Source: Rachycentron canadum
Lineage: Eukaryota > Chordata > Actinopteri > Carangiformes > Rachycentridae
DNA: 64,000 nt
Direction of reading: 5' to 3'
NCBI GenBank assembly: GCA_038496675.1
Contig: CM076658.1
Location: forward strand, 6,640,942-6,704,941
The notes beneath the pieces were generated by a model that worked only from the letters and a program-made list of their open reading frames with translations, searched no databases and was not told the DNA's origin. A program made the translations under genes and the position numbers. Positions 25,251 through 35,000 of this stretch are shown one piece after another. Within the stretch, counting starts at the first letter, position 1, and every line of letters starts with the position of its first letter.

Positions 25251-25429
25251 AATGATGTTTATAGCCAAGTTAGAATCTACTTTCAATTAAAAAAATGACA
25301 CAGGGGGGAAAGGGGAGGTCTGTAAAACAGACGGTAAAATTTATTGAACAACTTTTACTAGGGTCTTGTCTGAGAAACATGTGGTGCACAAATGAAATGT
25401 TTGTTTCGACAGACGAGTTCGCCTGCAGA

Positions 25430-25930
25430 CGAGCAGGTAACTTGACGCCAGGGACTTTTTCATTAACCCTGAGTTCAAACCCTGCTGCTGTTTCAGGCTT
25501 TTGTGGGGAAGCAACAATTTGATGTAAACGTATGAATATAAATACCACTGTTGTTCAAGCGCCGCCATGTTTCCTATTCATTCCAGCCTGTTTTCTCCTT
25601 TACAAGAAGTACTCTAGCTGTAATGAGGTGTTGTAGCGTCCCGAGGCGTTATCATTTGCCGCATTATTATTTCAAAAGCTTCGACAACAGCTCTGTCTCT
25701 GATGTAATTCTCATGCATATGGAAGGTGTTCCAGTGACTTGATATCCTGGTTTTGAGGAGAAGGCGACCCCTCTCTAAATAAAATGAGTGATCACAAATC
25801 TAATGAGGCAAACCAGTGTTTGGAGCAGTTGGGGCCAGGCATCAGATGGACATGCTGTTGTCTGTAATTAGCCTCTAGCTACATGAGTGTTGCTTGTTTT
25901 TATTTAGATTCCAGCCATGGAAGCAGCACA
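25430..25930. other. CNE-like segment (long)
   Basis: About 500 bp with CpGs (GCGCCGCC, 25559-25566) and clusters of AT-rich cores, for example TTGCCGCATTATTATTTC (25656-25673) and CTGTAATTAGCCTC (25861-25874). No convincing frame, although a 75-codon plus and two minus frames overlap its left part. Confidence 0.4.
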
Positions 25931-26089
25931 GGTTAATATGAATGTGACGCTACAAAAAAACCCACCCCCCTCCCTGCATCTGAGACTGACTATAAATAAA
26001 GATTGTCATTGTAACCTAATCAAATTATGAGACGTATTTTGGTTAGGCTGTCAGTTGTCTAACGCCCTGTCTCCCTCTCTACCTCTCTC

Positions 26090-26300
26090 TTTCTCAGCAG
26101 ACGAGGCGAAGCAAAGTGAATCCCCTGAGGTCCTCTCATCTCTCTTCAGGAGCTGCCGACTCTCTTCTCTTTATGGCACACCCAGAAGGATTAAGCACAA
26201 ATGGCATTCACATGATTTCAATAAGCTCAGGGAGACAAGAACCAGCCTTTCAGCACATTAGCTTTTTGCTGCGGAGGACACAAAGCAGACACCGAGCAAC
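26090..26300. other. CNE-like segment
   Basis: Begins after a pyrimidine tract ending TCTCAGCAG (26092-26100), which resembles a splice acceptor. Two plus-strand frames (26055-26261 and 26116-26340) run through in different phases. TTTATGGC is at 26170-26177. A transcribed exon cannot be excluded, but no donor or protein family is apparent. Confidence 0.3.
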
Positions 26301-26329
26301 TGTGGGGGGAAGAAAGAAAAAAAACACAA

Positions 26330-26480
26330 CACACAGTTAATAATGATCATAATAATAGACCAGTCTGGCACGACTGAAATGGAATTCCAACTGCCCCAAA
26401 ATGGCCCCCTAAGAGGTGATGTCATCAATAATGGCCACGATTGGGTTAGACATGAACCTGAGGTGACACTGTCGTAAAAA
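26330..26480. other. CNE-like segment
   Basis: AAGAGGTGATGTCATCAATA (26411-26430) contains ATF/CRE-like TGATGTCATCA, with TAATAATGATCATAATAAT (26339-26357) upstream. It immediately precedes the C-rich quadruplex motif. Confidence 0.35.
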
Positions 26481-26487
26481 AAGGTGA

Positions 26488-26526
26488 CCCGACCCTCCCC
26501 GACCCCCCGACCCCGACCCCCTCCCC
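26488..26526 (-). repeat. (CGACCCC)-like repeat; minus-strand G-quadruplex motif
   Basis: Seven C runs of 3 to 6 bases separated by one or two bases (GA or T). On the minus strand this is a very tight G-quadruplex-forming repeat, and on the plus strand a possible i-motif. Confidence 0.8.
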
Positions 26527-26879
26527 GTGGCAAAGCCAGAGTGGCGGCTTTTCAAAAAAGCAATGAAAAGCATTATCTGGACAAAGTCAGCACAAGTGAC
26601 AGGTCACCCTTAAACATTTGGTTAAAAGCACAATCCAGGAACCAAATGTAAACAAAATAATGTACCCTCTCATTACCAATATTTAACACATGACGGGATC
26701 CATGAGCCATCAACCAGTAACTAAATTATTTTTTAATACAGTTGCCAATGTTTTCTGATATTGTAAAATCACTTGTGTAAAATTTTTGTTTGAAGCTGCT
26801 GAAATTGATTTTTATATGAACAATAGATCAATGACTGTGAAAAATATTGTTCCTATTGAATTGAATATCGAATATCACA

Positions 26880-27090
26880 TCCACAGAGACTTGCAACCCA
26901 GCAACCTCCAGTTTGCCTCAGCTTCATGTAGCATTTTGGCATCTTTCAGGTCATTGTTTTTGGTTATCTGACCCACAGTTTTACTGTTTCAGTTCAATCT
27001 AACCATTCTTCACTTTCTGCCAGAAAAAGTTAGAGACGATCTGGAGGAGTGGGTGGGGCCAAAATAGAGGTAAAATAAGACAAATGTTGG
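26880..27090 (+). repeat. dispersed teleost repeat fragment, copy B
   Basis: Contains CTTCATGTAGCATTTTGGCA (26922-26941) and, at 27019-27075, a stretch parallel to 18691-18757: AAAGTTAGAGACGATCTGG then GGGGCCAAAATAGAGGTAAAA. I recognise the order from percomorph dispersed repeats. It is diverged and internally deleted, with no ORF. Confidence 0.45.
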
Positions 27091-27099
27091 AGTTACAAC

Positions 27100-27590
27100 T
27101 AATGGAAATATTAAATGGCAATAGTAAATAGGCAACTGTTGTTTCCTAAAATTTATAAGTCATACCAACTTATAAAGGTGATAATGAGTAAGTGGCAAAA
27201 AAATCAGTTAATGCAGCAAATTAACTAAGCAAATGCAACAAAGCTCACATTTTTTATTAATAATACTTACTCTCCAATTACACATGCAAATTTACCTCTT
27301 AGTTGATATGGTAAAAATATATTCATCCTTTATGACTGTGTGTTCCTACCTCTTAGTTCCTGTTACATAAATAAGATAAACAGTTACACTCAAAAGGAAC
27401 AAATCCTTGTCACCTCATTAAAGCAATTTCAACTGTTAGCGTGTCAATATCAGGCCCTAATTTGCAACCTTCCTTCTCTTATGTGCTTTCTACTTTTTTT
27501 TGTCATTTTAGTTTTCATTATTGCTCAATGTCCTTTTCCCCTGTCGCATTCTCCTCGTCTATCTCTTTCCTTTCTCCCTTGTGAATGTGA
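27100..27590. other. AT-rich noncoding DNA
   Basis: AT-rich spacer between the repeat fragment and the GC-richer island. An 84-codon plus frame (27340-27594) is leucine/phenylalanine-rich near its end because of a pyrimidine tract, and is not supported as a gene. Confidence 0.4.
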
Positions 27591-27599
27591 CTAATCGTC

Positions 27600-27960
27600 G
27601 CGCTCAGTGAAGGTAAAATGGCACTAGGTCTCCTCCTTCCTTCCCTCCTTCCCTCCCTCCACCCCTCCACGCGCTCCACTCCTGCACTGTCAGTGATTTT
27701 TCATCGCCCTTGTTGGGGCCGTTTTATGCATTGTTTCCCTGATGCAGTGATTGATGTCAGGGGCTGGTAATCTGGGGGAATGAGAGGCTGGATGGTGGCC
27801 GCCGAGTCCCCTCTGTCTCTGACACGTGTCGGCTGAGCGGTGGTGCGCCGTGGCGCGCTGGGGGCCTCGTTTGGCCGCAGCCACTGCTGAGGCTGCTCAC
27901 TTTTCTCACTCAGCCAGCCCTCATTTCCATTTCAATCTCAACCTCATGAATGCAAAAACT
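27600..27960. other. CNE-like, GC-rich segment
   Basis: Starts with a CCTT/CCTC low-complexity tract (about 27630-27667) and then becomes the most CpG-rich part of the window (GGTGGCCGCCGAGTC, 27795-27809; GTGGCGCGCTGGGG, 27850-27863). Possible regulatory element or weak CpG-island-like promoter. No transcript start signal is visible. A 64-codon minus frame overlaps it. Confidence 0.4.
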
Positions 27961-28135
27961 CTGGCCGAAAATTAATAACACTACGCAAGGGAAAAGTGGG
28001 CGCAAGGGAGAGGGATGGAAAGACAGAGAGAGATGGAGTGGAGAGTAAGAAAGAGAATGCAGAGCTGGGGTCTTTTTCACCCTTTTTGTTCCTCCAAAAG
28101 TGCCCCTTATTTTATTCCCCTCTCTCTTTCAACAG

Positions 28136-28332
28136 GATCTTCCAATGAATGGCATTACAGACAATGCCATATCCAGAGTGACACAAATTTATTTCGGTTG
28201 CTGCGCCATAGTGTATTTCCACAGAACCAGGGGCGATTTGTCTGGGGACAATTTGGTTTCCATAAAGGATTTAAATGGTTTCTGTGGAGATAGTGGGGTG
28301 AAATTTAATTTGTTTCTCATTTACTACAGCAG
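28136..28332 (+). other. exon-like or CNE-like segment
   Basis: A pyrimidine tract ending CTCTTTCAACAG (28124-28135) forms a good splice acceptor, and CAG followed by GTATGA (28330-28338) forms a good donor. The 197 bp between are open in the acceptor-proximal phase, as part of a frame spanning 28100-28432. The 65-codon product begins DLPMNGITDNAISRV and resembles no family I know. The same AT-core-rich texture is equally consistent with a conserved noncoding element. Confidence 0.25.
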
Positions 28333-28479
28333 GTATGAAAAGGAGAAAAATTGGACGGCTGATGGGCTAAAAATTGGTGCTGTCCCTCTGCTGTATCCCC
28401 AAAGGACCAAGGCCCTGCATCATATAGATTGAGTTCGACCCCCCCAAGCCCTCCCAACCACAAGCCAAGCTAGCACGTG

Positions 28480-28520
28480 CACACACGCACACACACACAC
28501 ACGCACACACACACACACGC
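28480..28520. repeat. (CA)n microsatellite with CG interruptions
   Basis: About 41 bp of CA alternation broken by three GC steps, next to a C-rich patch (28438-28445). Confidence 0.9.
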
Positions 28521-28599
28521 AGCCTGCCTCCAGCCTGGAGAGAGCTGTAACCTTAAACCAACTTAAACAGTAACCTTTGGGGAGGCTGCCAATCACTCC

Positions 28600-28770
28600 T
28601 AAAACAACGTTTCCATCGATCGGCCTGTCTGCGTGATTTATGGCCTCATTTTACACTAATTGAGAATTAGAGGGCGGATTAGTGGGCCTCAACACTTCGG
28701 CCTGATATGCACTCTGAGCAGTGTAATCTGTCACGCTGGGATGTCCAACACTCTCTTACTCACAAAGGAG
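28600..28770. other. CNE-like segment
   Basis: Contains TTTATGGCCTC (28637-28647), ACACTAATTGAGAATTAGAG (28652-28671) and GGCGGATTAGTGGGCC (28672-28687). This is a tight row of homeodomain-type cores including two bicoid/Otx-type GGATTA/TAATC forms. No simple sequence until the GA-rich patch at about 28767. Confidence 0.45.
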
Positions 28771-28796
28771 GAGAGGAGGAGAGGAGGGAGGAGAGC

Positions 28797-28809
28797 GGGG
28801 GGGGGGGGG
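28797..28809. repeat. poly(G) tract, 13 bases
   Basis: Uninterrupted G run following a GGAGGAGAGG purine block (about 28767-28796). Confidence 0.9.
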
Positions 28810-28811
28810 TT

Positions 28812-29060
28812 TCTAATTGAATTTCCAGATAACACGGAAATTAATTTGACACCAGTGAAATTTGACTACAGCTATGGTGCTGTGCACTCTTGCTCCCCCA
28901 TTGTGAAATGTATGTGTTTCTTCTATTTCTATCCTGCTTTCGTTTCTCCCCTTTTTTTCTCCCCTTCACGCTTTCTCTCTCAGCTTCTGCTGTGCCTAGC
29001 AAACACTATTGATCCAAATCACTTTGAGTTGAAGGCCGTCTGAAGCATGGAATCTCTAAA
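28812..29060. other. CNE-like segment
   Basis: Contains TTCTAATTGAATTTCC (28811-28826) and GGAAATTAATTTGACACCAG (28836-28855), then a pyrimidine-rich middle. A 127-codon plus frame (28660-29043) spans this and the poly(G) run, which encodes its glycine stretch. Passing through a homopolymer makes it unlikely to be coding. Confidence 0.4.
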
Positions 29061-29089
29061 TCATATTTGTGCTCATATTAGGGCAGTTC

Positions 29090-29600
29090 ATCTGCTGCTA
29101 TCTTTGGCCAGATAAAGAATATTACCTTTCATTTTATTTGACCGTGTTCGCATCATCTTTTTTTTTTTGTTGTTGTTGTTTCTTTCTTTTTGTGAAGGGG
29201 GACTCTCCTTTCCCAAGGCTGGTGAATGCATACAGGCGAATGCCCAGAGTCAACAGTTGGAATTGAATTAGGGTCCCGGCTCGCCAGGTCCATTGTCTGG
29301 GTAATTTGTTGTATAAGTGGCAAAATGAAAGCACTCTCCACGGTTCTCTGAGCACCTGCTGTTGTGTCACTCATCACTGCAGAGTGAGAAAAGAGGGAGA
29401 GAGAGCAAGTGTTTCAAATACCATCAAAGATCACGTTAACTTGCTTTTGCCATAATCAACTCAACTGTCATCGCAGTGCTTTTTGTCATGGACGCAGAGT
29501 TCCGCCAAAAATAATCAACAGCTGTTTGCTTTGGCAATTTCAACTTGAAAGCTCTGTAATAAGTCATGTATGATACTTTTCCCCAGCATAATGTCCACTC
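29090..29600. other. CNE-like segment with T/TTG tract
   Basis: A T run and (TTG)4 (29157-29180) interrupt complex sequence on both sides, such as GAATTGAATTAGGGTCCCGG (29260-29279) and GGGTAATTTGTTG. Two minus-strand frames overlap here in different phases (29134-29377) and include repeat-encoded runs. No gene is called. Confidence 0.35.
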
Positions 29601-29621
29601 AAGCCTCTTTCTTTCCATCTT

Positions 29622-29925
29622 CAGTGGTGGAAGTACAGCATTATCAGCCAAATATACATAAGTATCATAAGTAAATCTATTAATTACACAGAATGGCCAT
29701 CTTGATACTTGTGGGTTCTATAGATTTATTTTCCTGTAAACATGATTTTAAGATTACAAATGTTTAAGCCAGAACTAATCTTAACTATATTATATGCTGC
29801 TTGGTGGTTTTACATAAATTTTAGATTTAAAATCTTAACCTAGTGAACTAACTGTAACTCAAATAAATGCAGTGGGGTAGGCCTATAGTCATAAATAGAA
29901 ATATTCGAATTCCTCGTAGGTTCTT
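29622..29925 (+). mobile_element. decayed MITE-like element beginning CAGTGGTGGAA
   Basis: The left end CAGTGGTGGAA (29622-29632), then CACAGAATGGCC (29688-29699), AAAATCTTAACC and AATGCAGTGGGGTAG (29867-29880), follow the order of an abundant teleost non-autonomous element that I know from memory. It is diverged, with internal losses and no clear right inverted repeat. No coding frame. Confidence 0.6.
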
Positions 29926-29999
29926 ACTTTCCCCGATTGTGGTATTTGAAGGTACACAGAAGTGAGAAAGAAACCTTTTTGTTGTGGCCTGTATTGTGT

Positions 30000-30165
30000 G
30001 GGAGTTAAGTTTGCATTCGAGCTCTTTAGCAGACTAAGAGATGCATTTATCTGCGTAATGAACTTTGGACGCTTGCTAACTTAATCCCAGTAATGCCTGC
30101 GAGAGTCAATTAGCACAACTAGATTCAGTGTGGTATTTATCCGATAGAGCAGACAACTACACACA
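30000..30165. other. CNE-like segment
   Basis: CpG-bearing island with ATCTGCGTAATGAAC (30049-30063), TTAATCCCAGTAATG (30081-30095) and AGTCAATTAGCACAAC. It lies directly right of the MITE-like element. Confidence 0.35.
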
Positions 30166-30289
30166 CCAGAACACACGCACCGTATTGACCATCTTCATCT
30201 TATCTTTTGGCTAATGGGACCACAGGGCCCATCATCAACTCCACTTTAAAATACAGCTTTAGGTTTTTTTTTTTTTTGAAAAGCCTGTG

Positions 30290-30620
30290 GGGAGTTTGAA
30301 AATTGAGTAGCTGTTGATTTGCAGCTCTAACAAGTCTTTTAAGAGTTGATTTTTCCTCCCCTGATCATTTCAGTTTGTGATCTTATGAGCGTGTTAACCT
30401 GGATTCCCCTCAATCAATGCTCGCAGGATATTATCAGTGTAGCGCACAGGTGACAGCAAATTACAAGCCCTGTAACAGATACCTCTGGGATCTTCATCTC
30501 CCCTATGACAGGGTCTGCTATCTGGAGCCGGAGCCTGTATAGAGAATAATAAATGACAGGGTGTGATAAGACTAGGCTGTTAGCAGGCACGGTCATGGTC
30601 TACATTGCCCTTCTTGTCTC
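30290..30620. other. CNE-like segment
   Basis: Follows a T run (30267-30278). Contains CCTGATCATTTCAG (30360-30373), AGCAAATTACAAGCCC and AGAGAATAATAAATGACAGG (30541-30560). Complex throughout; a 60-codon minus frame is unsupported. Confidence 0.4.
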
Positions 30621-30663
30621 TCCAGGGACGAGAGCATGCGTGCAAGTCTTTGTGCATGCATGA

Positions 30664-30690
30664 ATGTGTGTGTGCTTGTGTGTGTGTGTT
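30664..30690. repeat. TG-rich microsatellite
   Basis: Short interrupted TG tract. It encodes the cysteine/valine run of a small spurious plus frame. Confidence 0.75.
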
Positions 30691-30849
30691 CTCCAGCTGT
30701 GCTCTCACACATATCTCTGTAACTTTTGCAACAGCGTCAGTGGTGGCCATTGTCTTGTAGCAAGCAGCACACACTGGGTTACAAAGGTCTCTATCTGCCT
30801 GCTTCCTCATTTCTTATTCAGACCCACAGGGACGGAGGGCGAGGAGGAA

Positions 30850-30884
30850 GGGGGAGAGGGGTGGAGAGGGGGAGGAACAGGGGG
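30850..30884 (+). other. predicted G-quadruplex motif
   Basis: Four G runs (30850-30854, 30858-30861, 30868-30872, 30880-30884) with loops of 3, 6 and 7 bases meet the canonical rule. It lies inside a purine-rich block starting near 30830. Confidence 0.65.
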
Positions 30885-30914
30885 ATAACTGAGAGGCTGA
30901 TGGAGACTAGGTGA

Positions 30915-31065
30915 CAGGTTGGAATGGGCCATCAATAGATCCATCAGGCGGGTAATTTGGAGCGCGCTTAACATACATCAGTGGAGTCGTAGGAGCTGGT
31001 ATCTGTCTTGTCGTGGAATCACAGTAAATAACAGTTAAAGATGGTGTCAGGCCTGACCTGGCTGA
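30915..31065. other. CNE-like segment
   Basis: Contains GGGCCATCAATAGATCCATC (30926-30945) and GGCGGGTAATTTGGAGCGCG (30947-30966), CpG-bearing and repeat-free. It sits between the G-quadruplex motif and a C run plus (CA)n tract (about 31065-31109). Confidence 0.4.
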
Positions 31066-31081
31066 CCCCCCCCTCCCCATG

Positions 31082-31109
31082 CACACACACACACACGCAC
31101 GCACACACC
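31082..31109. repeat. (CA)n microsatellite with GC interruptions
   Basis: Interrupted CA repeat following a C-rich run (31065-31077). Confidence 0.85.
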
Positions 31110-32930
31110 ACCCACACTTCTGCAACAGAGCAGCAGCGGAGCTGGCACAGATGGGAAAGGATTAACACATAGATTAACAACATTTACATTCACACATGCG
31201 AGCATGCATTCACTGATAGACACATTCAGACTGGCAGATGTTGTTGAACATCAGTCTCAGTATATTTCAACCTTTTTTTCAACTGTCAACACTTAATTTT
31301 CATTAAAGAGGAAATTATTTGCTTTGTTTAGGAATTTTCTATACCCCTACACTGAGTGTCACAAAATAAAAACACATTCATTTGTATTTTTGTGCCATGA
31401 TGGCAGTTATTTTAGCCACTGTTCAAGAAGATATCAGTTGAAGACTTTATAAAAACCTAAATACTTGCACAGGCAATTATTTCTTGGGGTAAGAACCTTG
31501 TATGGGAAGCATCTTTTGAACGGAATCAATCATTTTCAGTTCCAGGAGCTATATGACAGGGAAACTTGTTAATAGAAGAACAAATCTGCTCACAAGTAAC
31601 TTGACAAATAGGCCAGAGCATGTTTCATTGACAGACACTCTCTGAGAAAACAAATGCTGCAGGTGCTTTGAAAACTGTGTATAGCACCAGAGGGCAGGCA
31701 GATGAGCCTTATCCCTGTGGAGGATGTGTCTCTCTTTTGTGTAAAGGTGAGAGTGTGTGTCTGTGCTTACAGCAGAGCATGTGACTACAAAAGTGAAGCA
31801 CCTTAGGCTAACTGCTGTTCCTGCCACTCACACTCCCTACTAACCTTTCGAACACACACTATCTCGTCTTAAAGGTGTCATCTCACATTTGGGGGTAATT
31901 CAGTGGGATAACACAGTGAAGCTGCACATCATGATAATGATTTGTAATATCGACAGCTATTTATGATCACTTTTACTGTCATAATTAACACAGAAAATAA
32001 TTTTGATTATATTCAAGCTCCTGGGCCTTATCCTATTTGTTATGTAAAGTTTGAGCAAAAATTTACGAACGACTGTAACTCTGAGTGGAGAAAAAAGAAC
32101 AAATTTTTGATCTTGACCAGTGTCAATAGGACATGGTGATGAAAACTAATACTGAGTATGTTAATATGACCAATAGATAGTATGACCATCAGAAAGAGAA
32201 CATTTTTTGCTTTTGAGTTCCCTTTCCACTTTGCAGGATGTTAGAGGAGAGCAGTTTGCACCAAACCAAGCCGAGCCTTATCTTCCAATGCGTTCAGATT
32301 TTTCATGCAACAGTCTCTTGGTGAGCTCTCCAGTACTCGCCATAAGAAAAGCAATGAAATAAAACCAACATTGCTGATAAATGTGTGATTATATAGCACT
32401 TTACACACAGCACAGTTCATCTAAAGTACTTTGTAGCACAGAAACACAGAAAAGTACAACTCCACCAGCATGTTCATATTTATGTTATGTTATGATAAGT
32501 TAAGACCAACCTTTGCAGATGTTTTCCATCTATTATCTTTTATTAATGATTGGGGGAGAGTTGAAGAACCAAGATTGTAACTGATGAGTAATAAACACTC
32601 CATCTCCATTTAATATTCTATAAACCAAAAACAAACTTTGGGAGCAAAACAGAACTCCTCCCTGACAACAACATTTTCTCTGCTCACCCCTCCTCATCAT
32701 GTCATAATACAAAACTTTGACCACAAGTTGTATCCCTTCCTTCATTTGTGTTGGACAGCTCTGCTCTAACGGATATAATTGCAACCAAGACACACTGGGA
32801 TCCAATCACAGGACACAGTGTATGAGACCATGTGACCACATACACAAATACTTTACTCACTTACGTAGAGTTATAATGAGGTACAGCTGCCACTATCCTG
32901 TTCTCTGTGCTGTGGTTGAACACTAATGTG
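31110..32930. other. noncoding, mostly AT-rich
   Basis: AT-rich spacer. The part at 32390-32450 (TATAGCACTTTACACACAGC and onward) resembles a short phrase common in fish dispersed repeats, but too little is preserved to call an element. The frames at 31549-31827 and 32533-32805 (minus) are unsupported. Confidence 0.4.
31684..31698 (+). promoter_or_regulatory. CTCF-like site
   Basis: GCACCAGAGGGCAGG matches the core CTCF consensus (CCASYAGRKGGCRS) except at its first position. A single motif match of this length has modest specificity, so this is only a candidate insulator or loop anchor. Confidence 0.25.
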
Positions 32931-32934
32931 TATT

Positions 32935-33130
32935 TTTCCTGTTTAGCAGCGGTTGCAGTTTCCCTACAGAATAAATCAAATTAGCGGGAAGGCTAATTGG
33001 ATCACAAATGCTCACTCGAGATGCACTTCAGGTGCATTCAGAGTTGTGAACAGAAACCTGTCTCCATTGCATCTGCACACAATCTGGACAGATCTCAGTT
33101 TAGGAATCTTGTTCTGAGCAGAGGAGCAGA
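32935..33130. other. CNE-like segment
   Basis: Contains AATCAAATTAGCGGGAAGGC (32973-32992) followed by TAATTGGATC, and the inverted pair GATGCACTTCAGGTGCATTC (33019-33038). Repeat-free, with no frame. Confidence 0.4.
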
Positions 33131-33356
33131 AACAGGAGTTAATATCTGTCTGTCTGCTCATATTGATCTGAAATGAATATGTTAATACAGCAAGTTGGAT
33201 TAGATGATGTAACTTGTATATGTTTGTATGTTTGTCTGAAGCAACCGTGCAACCTTTTCAAACTGGTATTTTGCCTTGAGCTCACAATTAACTTTACCAT
33301 TCAAACATTAAAGATATTTAATGTCAAGTAAACAAAAAAGTATCAGAAATATCAAC

Positions 33357-33398
33357 TAATTAATTAATTAATTAATTCATTCATTCATTCATTCATTC
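33357..33398. repeat. compound tetranucleotide microsatellite (TAAT)n(TCAT)n
   Basis: About five TAAT units pass directly into about five TCAT units, a one-base change that probably arose inside an originally uniform array. Confidence 0.9.
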
Positions 33399-33636
33399 AA
33401 ATACTTTATAACTTTAACAGATGTTGATCAAAGCCATATTATTTTATCTATTTTATCTATGCTGATGTTTGAAAGTAATTTCCAGAGACAAAGAAAATAG
33501 ATTGCAATAAAAAAATAGGAATGTTAACAATCTTTCAACTTTTTTCACATGATAAAAGCAGAAGGAATAAAATAAATTAAGAGAGAAGAGAGAATTTAAA
33601 CTCAAGTTAATAACTGGAACTCAAATATCAAGTCAA

Positions 33637-33659
33637 ATATCAAGTTATTAACTTGATAT
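33637..33659. repeat. near-perfect palindrome
   Basis: ATATCAAGTTA and TAACTTGATAT arms meet around a single central T, so the 23-bp stretch is self-complementary apart from the centre. A related half (AATATCAAGT) precedes it at 33624-33633. Confidence 0.8.
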
Positions 33660-33889
33660 ACTGTGCTATGACCAGGGTTTTGACCTGCTCACTCATGGTT
33701 TATTGATGAAGACATACAACAAGGACACACACACAGCAACGCAAACCAGAACCGAGCCATGACTCTGACCTGTTCTTCTGTCTCATTGAACTTGTTTGTC
33801 TAGTCCTCTTGGCCCTGCTTTAATTAAACCCAATTAGCCAGTCAAGGTTGCGTGCACACTAATACTGTTACTCTGATACAATTTGGCCT

Positions 33890-34270
33890 CTGCTTTTAGC
33901 TTTAAGTGTGTGTAGCCACCTTAATCAAAATTGTCACTTAAAATGAAACTACAGCTCGAGTAATTAAATTTAATTGGATCTTGTCACTTCTTATGCTGGC
34001 GGTGTTTTGATCCTTGTTGAGTGTTTGCTGCCTCCGCTTCGTACCGAGCTTTATTACAGTCTGTGGCCTCAATCTCGCCGGGGCCAAAAACAATTAGACC
34101 TGGTCCAAACTGAAAGCGCTTTGAACCCTGATCATCAATTGAGTGTGAAGAAACAGCCTCTAATATGCAATTAGATGATTATTTCTACTTCATCAGTATT
34201 TCTATTTAATACCTAGTAAATACTGTTGCCTAATCCTGCACCGAGCATCACTGTGGAGTTGAAAACAGGT
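33890..34270. other. CNE-like segment (strong texture)
   Basis: Starts TAATTAAATTTAATTGGATC (33961-33980 in its core), continues with CpG-bearing TCTCGCCGGGGCC (34072-34084) and AAAACAATTAGACC (34086-34099), and ends with ATATGCAATTAGATGATTA (34162-34180). The dense ordered homeodomain and POU-like cores with no low complexity make it one of the best enhancer candidates here. A 66-codon frame inside is probably chance. Confidence 0.45.
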
Positions 34271-34579
34271 TAGACTAAAACTATAATCAAATCAGTGATG
34301 CACTTTGCCAGTGTGTAGGTAGTTAAAACGCACCTACCCCACAATATTATTACACTTTTAACAAATCTGGTGCATTTCAAAGATTCAGGGAATGTTTGTT
34401 AATGTTTTTTTATGCTTGTGCTGGAAGATAAATTGCTGCATAAAACAACCCCACTGAAGTCTGGCTTGAAATCACATTACTTTTTTTTTTAAAGCCCATT
34501 TTCAGAAATGCACTTCCTCTTGGCAATTTTCTCACAAAACTCAATGGTTTGATGGGTCATGAAGGAGATAACAATGACT

Positions 34580-35000
34580 GCTGACGTCTCAATACATTGC
34601 GCTTAACGCAATGATGCGGGAAGCCAAAGGTGGAATAGCTTTTCCGGAGCATTGGCTTCACGGCCAGTTATTTGTGTTGCTAGAGGAATGAAATATCTAA
34701 ATGGAGTGGTCAGGATGGGCTCGGCAGCATTGGGGTGACCCCTCAACCTCCAGACTTTGGAGAATATGGAGGAATTGAACATGCAGCCATGCTACCAAAG
34801 GCAGAAGCGGCAAATCTTTATTCACTGAGAGCTGCTTGCTGCTAAAGCACATTCCCTTTCAATCCATTAGAGCTCACCATCCCCTTCCCCTTCATCACAC
34901 AGTGCACCCCTTAATTTGACAATGACAAAGAGCCACTTGCAGATTTTAAATTTCATAATTTTAATCTGTCAAGTCTGACATTTAATTAGTGGCTTCCTAA
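34580..35000. other. CNE-like segment
   Basis: Contains inverted TTGCGCTTAACGCAA (34597-34611), CpG-bearing middle sequence, and a 3' part with TAAATTTCATAATTTTAATC (34947-34966) and CATTTAATTAGTGGC (34979-34993). No frame. Confidence 0.4.

Noticed and set aside
25465..25485. GAGTTCAAACCC resembling a tRNA B box
   Set aside because: No A box, acceptor stem or anticodon arm at the right spacing.
28660..29043. 127-codon plus-strand frame
   Set aside because: Passes through a GGAGGA block and a 13-base G run, giving Arg/Gly runs. The surrounding DNA has CNE-like texture.
32390..32450. Phrase resembling a fish dispersed repeat (TATAGCACTTTACA)
   Set aside because: Too short and diverged to assign to an element.
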